64,000 nt of DNA, from contig NW_017567024.1 in the NCBI RefSeq assembly GCF_001661265.1, forward strand, positions 62,001 to 126,000, written 5' to 3'. The stretch comes from Saitoella complicata NRRL Y-17804. Taxonomy: Eukaryota; Ascomycota; Saitoellomycetes; Saitoellales; Saitoellaceae. The position numbers were made by a program, and so were the translations under genes. Below are positions 12,534-21,985 of the stretch, piece after piece. Every line of letters starts with the position of its first letter. Position 1 is the first letter of the stretch. The notes below the pieces were generated by a model, which worked only from the letters and a program-made list of their open reading frames with translations, was not told where the DNA came from and made no database searches.

Positions 12534-13086
12534 CTTGATTCTATAACCCTTACACCACTTGTCGTACACAATCACCGTTACGTCGCGTCGGTCCCTCCTG
12601 CAGCACCGCCGCCGCGCACACCAGCCTCGCTCCCAGGGCACCCCCCCCCCCCCCCGTCCCTTACTGTATAAATTCAAGCACGGACCCGCGTCCTTCCTAA
12701 CCACCACGCAATCCGTTACGAAACAGCATAGTTACGCCCAAGACAAACTCACCAGTGTTTAGGAGCGTTGGTCGGATCGCGAAGAATGGTTCTCCTTTGG
12801 AACACTCGGACTTTTCTCATCGCTGCACTTGTGTCTTTCTCTTCCTTGAGAGGAGGAATAGGTGTCGCGAAGGTGCGATGAGTGACATGCCTTCAAGGTA
12901 TATGGAAAGGAACTAAGGTTGAGAGAGAGGCCGAAGAGGGCGCAGGCAATAGATATTTTCTCTGTCTATACCTCGAGATATAACAAGAACAAGAAACTCT
13001 CCAAAACCAAAGAACTCCAAGGAAACGCTAAATATCACATATCATACCTTTTACCAATACATCCACTCATCAACGCCGATTACCAC
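12534..13086. other. SmD1 promoter region with a homopolymer tract
   Basis: Gap between SmD1 (start at its left edge) and the CCCH gene (stop at its right edge). It holds a run of 15 C at 12641-12655 but no frame I believe. The promoter of SmD1 must lie here. Confidence 0.5.
12641..12655. repeat. Homopolymer run of 15 C
   Basis: An uninterrupted C run on the plus strand, so G on the SmD1 coding strand, about 110 nt upstream of the SmD1 start. Such tracts slip readily and may also exclude nucleosomes; its true length is uncertain in assemblies. Confidence 0.9.
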
Positions 13087-14779
13087 CTACTCATCCATAT
13101 CAAACTGCACCTCACTCGCCTCTCCCTCATCTTCCTCCTCCAAATCATCCTCACCCTCAAGCTCGTCCTCCGTCTCCCCCTCACTCTTGACCCTCTCTCT
13201 AGAACCCGTGCCCTGCCCACTCACACTCGTCCGTAACGCACTAGGATGATGCGGTTCCCGACTCAAACTCTGCGCCAACACACTCCTCAGCGGACTTCCA
13301 ATCACCCCCGCAGCAGGAACCGCCCGACTCGGTGAACTCGACAGATTCGAGCTGGTGTCCGTTACATTTCCTGTCGAGTGATGACGCTGGAAAAGTGCAC
13401 CAAACCTCGAGCTCCCAGGACTCGTACCGAAACTGCCTGTGCTCCCCGGTGAAGTTCCCAACCCTGATCCATGACCCGGCGCCAACGAAGCGTGTGACCC
13501 AGGCGGACTAAATGCCACTCGCGGTCTCTCCTCATCGTTCCGACTCATCCTCCTCTCCCTCTCTTGGGGCGTCAATAGCTCCTGCAAACTACTTGGTACG
13601 AAATCCTCCTCGAAGGTGAAGTGTCCCTCATCCTCATCTTCCTCCACAACTCCATTCTCCTGTTCACTTTCCTGTGCCGTGGACAGTGGGAGCCAGTCGT
13701 CGCCTTGCAAGCCGTTGAGTCGGAAGAAGGATGTTCGTCGTGCGGGAAAAGAGGAGGAGATGGGAAGGTGCGGGCGTTTGGGAGCGGGAGCGAGGACATC
13801 CGGACCCTGTGGAACGGGGAGGAGAGCCGCTGATCGAGGACTTTGTGGCAATGCCGACTCATCTGCACTCTCCAAACTCATGATCAGGTTCTTACCTCCA
13901 CTCGGCGTCCCAGCTGGACTTGATCCATAATCCGCCGTATTGCCTGCCCCAGGGGTGCCGATCGGTACGTCGAATCCGAACTTCGAAGGCACGGACGCAG
14001 CAATCGGCCCATGTCGTGCAAAGTATGACATCCCATTCGAATCCAACGATGGAGGAAGCGGCGCATCCAACGGTCCAAGCGTGCGCGTCGAAGACGATAA
14101 CTTCAAATCATTAAACGAAGACGCAAGCCCATCAAAACTCCCAGTCGCATTGACACTCGGTCTTCGTGCTCCATACGAAGACGAATAGGTGGCCTGCGTG
14201 GTATCGACATACTCCTGATACTGATTCTGCATAGGTAGCGGCAATGCCTGTGGATGCGGATGATGCATAATCTGATCTCCATACATCTGTAACCCAACTT
14301 GTAACGCACTCCCTCCACCCCCACCAACCCTTCCCTCAACCGGCATTCGTCCCCCGATATCGACCGGACCCCGGTATAGTCGTGCTGCGTTATTCACCCG
14401 TCGTCCGTCTGGCATGATATGTGCCAACGCGCATTTCGCACCAAACTTGCAGTTGCCTTTTTGGAAGTACTTGCAGGGTGCGCGTTCGGTGCCGAGTGTA
14501 GCTAGGTTGTGGGAGAACTGGCAACGGTCGCCGGCTTGGCATTTGCCGAGCATGTAGAACTTGCAGGGTACGTGTTGGAGGTCTGTATCATTGTCAGCAA
14601 CCTGTAATCATGAAGCAAATGGAGTGTGACTCACTCTTGTTGGCTGGAGGACTGCGAGAACCCTCAAATGCCGACTCTGCTTTGTCTTTAGGCGGCTGAC
14701 CATCCCGACGGCGCTCATTCGACTGAGCGTCTATTTGGTTGAGCTGTGCCATGGGCATATACGCCGACAGCGTTGACAT
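13087..14779 (-). CDS. Tandem CCCH zinc finger protein, Lee1-like
   Basis: Two minus-strand exons, 14635-14779 and 13087-14582, with a 52-nt intron, giving 546 residues. The start at 14779 has an AAAACA context; longer in-frame readings upstream look like leader. Splicing creates NLQHVPC, which leads straight into two fingers of spacing C-x7-C-x5-C-x3-H at residues 55-73 and 85-103, followed by MPDGRRVN, a hallmark of Lee1-type fungal proteins. The remaining 440 residues are low-complexity Ser/Pro/Gly with several possible phosphosites and an acidic C-terminal tail. CCCH pairs of this kind usually bind RNA; Lee1 itself is poorly characterised. The acidic tail (about 50 residues, mainly Glu and Asp) could contact basic partners. 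Function is inferred only at family level. Confidence 0.85.
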
Positions 14780-14976
14780 TGTTTTATCTGACTGTATGCT
14801 GAGTGTATGCTGTCCTTGTCCCGGGTGTATGCTGGATGACTGGTGGTGCACGTTCCCGCTCGGTCCGTTGACTCGGGCGCGTGGCGGGGTCGTGCGTGAC
14901 TGGGGTGGCGCAATCGAGTACCGGTACGTCGTACAAACAAGGAAACAAATGTGCCTTAATTGACATACACGAAATA

Positions 14977-15806
14977 TTATACCAGAATCCTCAACGGATC
15001 TTCATCGAAGGGGACGTCATCCTCCTCGATTCCAAGCCTTTCAAATAACTCCTTTGCTTCTGTCATCCCGGATCCTTCCTCGATCATCCCCCACAAGTTC
15101 TTGAACCACTTCCTCCTTTTTTGCCATTCTTTGCGCATGTTGTGGTAGTCTGTGTCAATCTGCTTGCGTTCCGCGGGCGTGATTGGGTTCGCGCCGGTGC
15201 GGAGGGGGGCGAGACGTGTACTGAGCGTCTGAATCTCGGTTTGTAGGTTGGCGAGAAGTGGAGCGAGAGTGTTCGTCGGCGGCGTGGCCGTGACCTGGTT
15301 GAACTCTGTCAAAGTCTTCAGCACTCACCCTACTCTGTGCTATCTCCCTGCACATTTACCATTCTGCAACGCCCTATTCCCATCCTTAACTCCCTGCACC
15401 CTCTCCTTCAACTGCTCAATCTTGCCGTCCATCTCCGCCAACACCTCTGCGCTGGGAACATTCCCCGTATCCTGCTTCACGACAAACACGCTCTGCTTGC
15501 CGTAGGTCTTCATGAGGAGGTCGCCGCGGTCGGCCAGGACTTGAAGAATTTTCTGTGTGTTCGGTTTAGAGATTGCGTTGTGGAGGTTCATTGAGACGTC
15601 GGCTGTGTATGAACTATCAGTATTGTGTGCATTTATCCCGGAGCAAGTAGGGGAAGGAAGAGAGGACGAGGCGAGGAATACGCACTAGCACTGTATGGCC
15701 GGTTTGTCTTTCTCAAATAATCCAGAACCAACTTCTCGGCGTCTTCAGGCTTGGCTTGGACAGGCTTCTTCGCTTTCGCATCCTTGGCGGGCTTATCTTT
15801 CGCCAT
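14977..15806 (-). CDS. HOP2: Homologous-pairing protein 2 (Hop2 / TBPIP)
   Basis: Three minus-strand exons, 15686-15806, 15360-15602 and 14977-15305, with introns of 83 and 54 nt, giving 230 residues, close to the usual 217-230. The start at 15806 opens a lysine-rich leader, then a winged helix (about residues 20-85) with the family pattern NRPYSATDVSMNLHNAISK and YGKQSVFVVKQD. Next is a long leucine-zipper-like coiled coil, and then the C-terminal helical part (ERKQIDTDYHNMRKEWQKRR). Hop2 pairs with Mnd1 and helps Dmc1 and Rad51 strand exchange in meiosis. The C-terminal helices bind the partner and DNA. Presence of HOP2 implies a Dmc1-type meiotic pathway, which several fungal groups have lost. 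Confidence 0.93.
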
Positions 15807-16440
15807 TTCGTTGAGTGTGTGCGCTGTAAATGCTGAAGACGCGTATGTACATGGTGGTTGGGGAGGGAGTCTTTCAGGATGTGGACGTGAGGAGGGGCCC
15901 GGGAGCAGGGCGACCAGCGTTAGAGAAAACCAGGAAGTCTACGCAGTGCTAGAAGAAACAGCCTGATAACTGGACATGGATGTTCAGGCTTGAAGGGAGG
16001 CAGTTTGCAAGAATCCATTCGACAGACCCAATATATGTCTACATTCATATGTCTCCGCTGGGACTGAGATTTCTGGCCCTGCTCGATATCGAGCACTGCG
16101 TCTGACGCCATGAGCTTGATCAATTGGGCTCCCGCTTCGTACGCGTACAGTACATTCAGCACACCCACACGTGAACATTTGTTCGCCAAGACCCTTATCG
16201 TACACTGCCAATTAATGTCAGTCAGGAACTTGGTGAACCTAAAAATACTACCTTGCATCTTCCAGTCTACGCTGGTATCGTCCTGCGCGGTGACGCCGAT
16301 GCTGAATTGCAAGTCGGGCCGAAACCTCAGGCCGCGGATACCGACATCTACGAGAAAAACAATTCGAGAACAGCTCCAGGTTACCCCGTGTACCGTCAAT
16401 GAGAAACGAGTGAGATTGTAATCATTGATCTTTTGTTTGA
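15807..16440. other. Divergent promoter region with a possible antisense spliced frame
   Basis: Gap between HOP2 (minus) and the EH-like gene (plus), so a shared promoter region. On the minus strand a frame open from about 16459 down to a 47-nt candidate intron (16205-16251, GTAGTA donor, GACTGACATTAATTGGCAG end) continues to a TGA at 15984-15986. I could not find a convincing first exon, so no gene is called. Confidence 0.35.
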
Positions 16441-18159
16441 ATGCGTGTCGAGATGTCAAATCCCTCCGTCAACGGCGAGAAGCTTGGAGCGGAGGAACGG
16501 AGAGCGTACAAGTTTTGGTGGACGGTCCTTCATCCCGCGCAAGGAAGAATCAGTTTTCAGAATGTGATGAAGTTTCTCAAAGGGTTTGGGCTGGGTATTG
16601 GGGATGTCACGGAGATCCTTGCCCTGTTCCCAGACTCCTCGGATGGACTACTGAAAGAGGAGTTCTTTGCGATGGTTCGCGTGGTTGGAAGATATCTTCT
16701 ATATGGAGATATTGACCTTGAGATGGTGGAAAGACAAGTTCCAGTGCCGGAGAACTTGTTGTACCCAGTGACTGCAGAAACCCCAGACGAGCAAGCAAAA
16801 GAGCGCAGCAGTTCGGACAGATCAAGTATCAGCAACGAGCAAAGCGTCCCGCAAGCCCCAGGATCTGCTACCTCAACTACAGCGAATGATCAAGCCGGCA
16901 ACCCATTCCGCCGCACCTTGCACGCAGAACCCGTTCCCTCGCATCCCATCGACCTCCACTCCATGTTTAAATCACCGAATCCGATGGCATCGCAGCCGGC
17001 CACAGCCGAGTCCACACCTGCGCCATCGATCTTCGACGGAAGAGGACAACAGAATAGGGAAACACCAGATAGCTCGAGGAATAATTCACTGAGGGAGCAG
17101 GAGAGAAGTGCTGTGCACGCACCTCCCCCTCCACCGCCTAGTCGAGGAGGTAATAGTATAACAAAAGAAGACAAGAAAGAGAAGGAGAAAGCTAACGCTC
17201 CACCTCCACCTCCACCTCCTCTTTCGCAATCAACAAGTACGAAGAAGGTCACTCCTGAAGCTCCACGGCCACCCGCGGCACGCCGTGTGTCTGCATCCCT
17301 GAACGACCCTTTCTCTGCGCCCGAGCCACCACCGCCAAGGAAACCGCCTACACCTTCCATTTCACCGTTGAAGACTGCGGCACCGGGTCCTAGCACATCG
17401 ACACCTACTCCACCGCGTCCTCCGCCAGCAAGGAGAACATCGATGAATCTCGAGGGAGCAGGAATAGGTTCAGCAACACCGCCACGTCCACCTCCCGTAA
17501 GGAAGGTATCGATGGATAAGCACGCACCCATCATCCCATCACCGGCACTAGGAAGCCCAATCTCGAAATCGCCGGCTAGTACGCGTAGGCCATCTGCAGA
17601 CGAAGAGCATACGGGTAACGTACCGCAGCCACCACCTCCGAGATTGAGACCAAGAACGAGCTCGAGTAGCTCCGTGAATGGAGTCCGAAAGGAGGAGGAA
17701 ATTAGTACTGCGACCCCACCGCCGGTGCCGGCTACTCGTCACGGCCGCGTTCTATCTATTAATCGCGCACGGTCATCGATGGAGGTACCCGTTGTGGCTG
17801 AGGACGAAGAAGAAAGCACGGAAGATGACATGAGTCGGCGTTCATCTCTTAACGTTGCTGGATCGGAGATGGGACGTGTGGGGTTTTTTGGACATAGAAA
17901 GACGAACAGTGCATCCGTGTCTGAGACCTCGTTACCAGGGGGTTTACACCGTCGGGCAAGTTCGAGTGGGGCTGGTCAAGCACCACCACCGCCGCCCACA
18001 TCAAGACTCAAGACTGTCACGGCCCCAGAACCAGACGCGCATGGTGCGGAGCAAAAACAACAACAGGCGCCGTTACCGACGAACCATGGGGACGATCTGA
18101 ATGCGCGGCTGGAGGAGTTAAGGAGGGAGGTTGAGGCGCTGAAGGGAAGGTATTCGTAG
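16441..18159 (+). CDS. Proline-rich protein with N-terminal EH-like domain
   Basis: Single exon, 572 residues from the ATG at 16441; an ATG at 16453 is an equal candidate. Residues 15-105 resemble an EH domain: helix-loop-helix pairs with GRISFQNVMKFLKGFGL and LLKEEFFAMVRVVG, ending in the usual VPVPENLLYP. The calcium-loop acidic positions are weak. Residues 120-500 are disordered and proline-rich, with polyproline runs and a PPRPP(P)A/VRR/K type motif seen three times. The last 35 residues form a short coiled coil (ARLEELRREVEALKGRY). EH domains bind NPF peptides in endocytosis and polyproline runs bind SH3 or profilin. I infer a scaffold at sites of endocytosis or actin patches. No close named family member is recognised. 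Confidence 0.75.
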   Translation: MRVEMSNPSVNGEKLGAEERRAYKFWWTVLHPAQGRISFQNVMKFLKGFGLGIGDVTEILALFPDSSDGLLKEEFFAMVRVVGRYLLYGDIDLEMVERQVPVPENLLYPVTAETPDEQAKERSSSDRSSISNEQSVPQAPGSATSTTANDQAGNPFRRTLHAEPVPSHPIDLHSMFKSPNPMASQPATAESTPAPSIFDGRGQQNRETPDSSRNNSLREQERSAVHAPPPPPPSRGGNSITKEDKKEKEKANAPPPPPPPLSQSTSTKKVTPEAPRPPAARRVSASLNDPFSAPEPPPPRKPPTPSISPLKTAAPGPSTSTPTPPRPPPARRTSMNLEGAGIGSATPPRPPPVRKVSMDKHAPIIPSPALGSPISKSPASTRRPSADEEHTGNVPQPPPPRLRPRTSSSSSVNGVRKEEEISTATPPPVPATRHGRVLSINRARSSMEVPVVAEDEEESTEDDMSRRSSLNVAGSEMGRVGFFGHRKTNSASVSETSLPGGLHRRASSSGAGQAPPPPPTSRLKTVTAPEPDAHGAEQKQQQAPLPTNHGDDLNARLEELRREVEALKGRYS

Positions 18160-18284
18160 GATATTGGAAGGACGGAAGGGTATGGTCTACTGGTGCATTG
18201 TATCGTTATGTAATCTAATGGATCCTGGTGCTGCCAAATAGCTGGGCGAGGTCTTTTTATGCTGTGCGTCCGGTAGCTCTAGAT

Positions 18285-18589
18285 CTAAGGCGTGGGAACC
18301 CCCGCAGCCTCGTTCACAGTCAGAGTAAAGAACCGTCCGAACGGAACAAAAAACCTCCAGAGAGGTAGGAACAACCAAGCAATAATGTCCAACCTTGTCA
18401 ACAACATTGCCAATTCCGCTATCTTCCTCTTGGAGTCTACCAGCAAGCGTATCGACACATTTTCCAGGTTATCCTGGTCGATTACAGAAAGCTGGGTTCC
18501 ACTTTCCTGACCTAAGTGACAGATTGAAACACCTTGTCCGGCAGTAATGTCAACCTAATGGCTTCAGCAGACACTTTCGACTGTCTCAT
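18285..18589 (-). CDS. Possible small membrane protein, two exons
   Basis: Candidate minus-strand gene with exons 18533-18589 and 18285-18473 and a 59-nt intron, 81 residues. Exon one reads MRQSKVSAEAIRLTLLPDK and joins in phase to DNLENVSIRLLVDSKRKIAE. A hydrophobic segment with aromatic residues follows (LDIIAWLFLPLWRFFVPFG). The donor GTGTTT is weak and the acceptor is CGACCAG. The spliced product has a plausible layout: an amphipathic N-terminus, then one or two membrane helices. I do not recognise the family. The alternative is chance, since a short plus-strand frame also spans 18292-18510. It lies in the 600-nt gap between two plus-strand genes. Confidence 0.38.
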
Positions 18590-18761
18590 GGATAACCAAC
18601 ATTGAGATGATTGGTTTTATAGAATGATAGATGGTGTAGCACCTACGTTCCTATTCCGTCGCGTCGGACTGTCAATCGGCCGAGGCGCCGAGCTCGCCCC
18701 GCACCAAACTTTAAATCGGTGCAATTACCCCGAGCACCAGACCATTACGCCTTAATCCAAA

Positions 18762-19889
18762 ATGCCAAAAGTCGAGGAGTCGACTTCGAGTCCGATACCG
18801 CTGCTGGACGGTCACGTCCACCTCTATCCACAATCACACGTTGACGCGGGCGTCTTTCCGTGGCAAAATCATGAATCGGCGAAGATCAATGTTCAGCACT
18901 CGTTCACCGAGTACGCAGCGGATGCCTCAACACGTACTTCCGAATCTAAGAGTGACCCGGAGGTGAAGTATGACCACCGCGGTTTGATCTTCGTTGAAGT
19001 CGGACGGCAAAACGGAGAGCAGAGCGGCTATGATCAAGGCGTGTCGGAGTTCGCATACTTGTGCGAAGCCCTACGCAACGCGGAGTCAGGTAAAGCAGGT
19101 GAAGGTTACGAACCTTCTGATGCCAAACTCCTCCGAGGTATCATGGCACTGGCGCCCGCTCCACATGGCTCATCCGCAATGGAGGAACACACGATTAAGC
19201 TTGAAAGCGTCCCGCATTTTGATCCGGCCTACCTGAAAGGCTTCCGTTACAACCTCCAGGACGAACCAGCCGGCGCAGCGTTATCAAAAGGCTTCATTGA
19301 CGCCATGAAATGGATGGGCAGCAAAGGTCTCCGATTCGAGATCAACGTCAACACCCACGGCGCAGGAATCTGGCAGCTACAGGAAGCACGCGAAATGATC
19401 ATCCGTGCCCACGAAGGCGTCGAGGACGCGAAGAAGACGAGGTTCATCATTGATCACATGGCGAAGCCGGATCTTACGATTTGGCCTTCGGAGGAGATCG
19501 AGACCCATTCGCATTTCTTGGCGTGGCAGGGGGAGATGATGCGATTGGCCGAGAACCCATATGTCTACATAAAGCTCTCGGCACTCCTCACCGAGACGTC
19601 CGCTGAAATCCATACACTGGGAGGTCGTGAGGGCGCGAAGAGGTGTGTAGAGCCATGGGTGAGGTCCGCAATCAACTTGTTTGGGGTGAACAGGGTGGTG
19701 TTTGGGAGTGATTGGCCTGTGGTTAAGTTGGCGCCGGAGGAGATGAGGGGGTGGATGGAGGGAGAGGATACGGAGTGGAGTGCTTGGGTGAAGCTAGTAC
19801 TTGAAGTGTTGCGGGACATCGGGTTGAGTCAGGAGGACATCGAGTGTGTCTTGTGCAGGAACGGGATGGACTTCTACAGGCTGTCGTAG
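18762..19889 (+). CDS. Amidohydrolase-2 family metal-dependent lactonase
   Basis: Single exon, 375 residues, start at 18762. It belongs to the TIM-barrel amidohydrolases related to 2-pyrone-4,6-dicarboxylate lactonase and to L-rhamnono/L-fucono-lactonases. Visible metal-site motifs are GHVHLYP at residues 17-23 (the H-x-H pair), IIDHMAKPD near 229-237 and GSDWPV near 316-321, where the aspartate is the usual general base. A conserved FRYNLQDEP and FEINVNTHG fit the barrel strands. Expected role: cytosolic hydrolysis of a sugar-acid lactone. Its neighbours, a decayed FucP-type sugar permease and a Zn2Cys6 regulator, support a sugar catabolic role, although the exact substrate cannot be read from sequence. 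All catalytic residues appear intact. Confidence 0.85.
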   Translation: MPKVEESTSSPIPLLDGHVHLYPQSHVDAGVFPWQNHESAKINVQHSFTEYAADASTRTSESKSDPEVKYDHRGLIFVEVGRQNGEQSGYDQGVSEFAYLCEALRNAESGKAGEGYEPSDAKLLRGIMALAPAPHGSSAMEEHTIKLESVPHFDPAYLKGFRYNLQDEPAGAALSKGFIDAMKWMGSKGLRFEINVNTHGAGIWQLQEAREMIIRAHEGVEDAKKTRFIIDHMAKPDLTIWPSEEIETHSHFLAWQGEMMRLAENPYVYIKLSALLTETSAEIHTLGGREGAKRCVEPWVRSAINLFGVNRVVFGSDWPVVKLAPEEMRGWMEGEDTEWSAWVKLVLEVLRDIGLSQEDIECVLCRNGMDFYRLS

Positions 19890-19997
19890 CTAACGCATGA
19901 TGATCTTGCTACTCATACAAGTCCTTCCGTACTCGCAATATCGTACACTGCAACCTGATAGCTTACTCTCACCTCCTACCAACATCCTCGATCATCA

Positions 19998-21482
19998 TCA
20001 CGGCGCCCTTCCGATCATCGCGCTCGAGCGTGATCTGTCTCTCCGACTCAAACCTCGCCTCCCTCTTCTCCACATCGAGCCAAGTCTCCCGGTGCATATC
20101 AACCCCTCCCGATTGAAAAAGTTCACGTATATCGGGAAAAACCAGGCTGCGACGTACCCTCTCATAGGCGCAAACATCGCCCGATGAAAACTCCCCGTAT
20201 GCGTCGCTTCAGCGCCAGCCATTGGTGGGAACACAGCTCCTCCCGAGATCGCCGCGACGAGGAATGATCATCCCAACTTTGTGTGTCTTCCGAGACTGCA
20301 GAGGGCTAGTGTGAAAATCGCCGCGAACCAGGCGGATTCGAAGCAGAGCACGAGGATGAGCATTGCGACCGAAGTCGTACCGCGTGTCGTCGCTGCGGCG
20401 AGGGCGAAGACGAAACAGAGGGCCAGGTAGATTATGGGGATGTGGCGGGGTTTGTCACGGCTGGGTTTGTCAAGAGGCCAGACGCGAGGAAGCGGTTAAG
20501 GGCGCACATTCCTTGTCCGACGGCGAGGAGGTTGGAGGACGTTGCGGAGTCCCTCCCTGACTCTCGACAGAATTTGATGAAGTAGTTAGCGACGGCGACT
20601 TGTGCCCCGACGTAGCATAATTGACTCCAGACATCCAGGAACAGTTTGGCTTGCTTGCGAAGGGGCCCGGGGTCGAAGTCCATTTGTACTTCTTGCGCTG
20701 CCATGTCAGCGTCTGTTACCTCCGGCATAGAAACGGCCCAGAAGAGGATGATGAGTAGGGCAACGAAGCAGGCTACGCCAAGGTAGACCCATTGGACATT
20801 CTTCAGACCTTGAGCGGTGTCAACGGTGGAAGCGAAGTAGACGCGGGAAGCAAGGAGGGGAGCCACGAATGAGCCGACACCCTGGATGGACTGGGCAAGG
20901 TTGAGACGAACTTCAGAATACCGAGGTGGACCGCAGATGGAGAGGAAGCTTGACTGTAATCAGTTCGGCGTTGTGAAGAATGAGATATGGAATGGACTCA
21001 CCTGTCTGCGCCTGTCTCCAAAGTCGAAAGCCCGGCTCCCACGTTGAACATACTCCCGCAAAACCCACCAAATGACCTCTTTGCACCCCTCGGCCAGAAC
21101 ATCGAGCAAGCCACAGCTAAGACCGCAGATCCCGTCATGAATGTTACGCGGAACCCGTATCGCCTCAGGATCCTGCCTGTGATCGTCAATATAAATAGGC
21201 AGAGGAAGTACGGGCCGAAGTAAGCGGCGGAGAGGCCGGAGGCCTGGGTTGTTGTGATGTGGAGCTCGGTTTGGAAGTGAGAATTGAGAACGTCGAGTAG
21301 ACCGTATGCGAAGCCCCCTCTGGCCGGTTTAGCACGGCTCATGTGAAGGAATGGAGGGCAAACGTACACACGCAGAAGAGGATGGTAACGAGACCACATG
21401 GAGCGAGTGATTGTGTGAGGGTCTAGTGACCGCCTTGAGTCAAACTGTCATTAACACCAAGCTTGCGATTCCAGATGCCCAT
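19998..21482 (-). pseudogene. Decayed MFS sugar permease, FucP (L-fucose permease) type
   Basis: Minus-strand remains of a 12-helix fucose/glucose/galactose permease. Recognisable parts, in order, are WGFAYGLLDVLNSHFQTEL (after splicing), RSFGGFCGSMFNVGAGLSTL, CGPPRYSEVRLNLAQSIQG, VQWVYLGVACFV, CYVGAQVAVANYF, SSNLLAVGQG, CSLGRHTK, SFLVAAISGGAVFPPMAGAE and RGYVAAWFFPIYVNFF. Two introns are still readable (21318-21367 and 20949-21001). Three lesions break it: a TAG at 21423-21425 just after the probable first codons (ATG at 21482), a frameshift near 20450-20470 after RFLASGLLTNP, and a TGA at 20268-20270 inside the otherwise conserved GRHTK...SFLVA stretch. Sequence between lesions is well kept, so loss looks recent, unless these are assembly errors. 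It converges on the lactonase gene and faces away from the Zn2Cys6 gene. Confidence 0.8.
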
Positions 21483-21985
21483 GTTTCCCTCCCTTGATCT
21501 TGCAGCGACTCGAAGAGTATGGAGGTTCTTAAAATGGACCTCAACTTCGGAGTAAATAGGCCGAACTCAAACAGAGACGACCGTTCATTTTATGGGTGTT
21601 GTACGCAGCTACGTCGGTCTCTCTTTCCCGACGTATGTGTTCCCATGCAAACCCCACTCTGATCCGGACTGTCGATGTCCCGAGGTCCGGCTGAAGGCTC
21701 GAAAGGCTGGGCCTCTCGGTGTTGCGTGAGCCAACACCACCACGCTCCCCTCACACAACAGATGCCGCACACGAGCTGTAAAGATCAAAGCACAAATGGT
21801 CTGATATCGCATCTCCCCGCCAAACTCATCTTGTTTGCTTGAGCATGTGACGAATTGCGAGTGCGGGGTGGGGCGCACATTTTCTGGACCCTGTCCGGAA
21901 CAAAAACACCGAGAACCGACAAAACACCGACGGACAGTAATCGAGCCTTAGTCCGACCAGCAATTACAATATCGGTGTACCAGTA
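21483..21985. other. Divergent promoter region of permease pseudogene and Zn2Cys6 gene
   Basis: About 500 nt between two divergently oriented genes. No coding frame is supported. Zn2Cys6 regulators often bind here in such pairs; several CGG triplets occur (for example near 21681 and 21717) but no clear inverted pair stands out. Confidence 0.45.
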
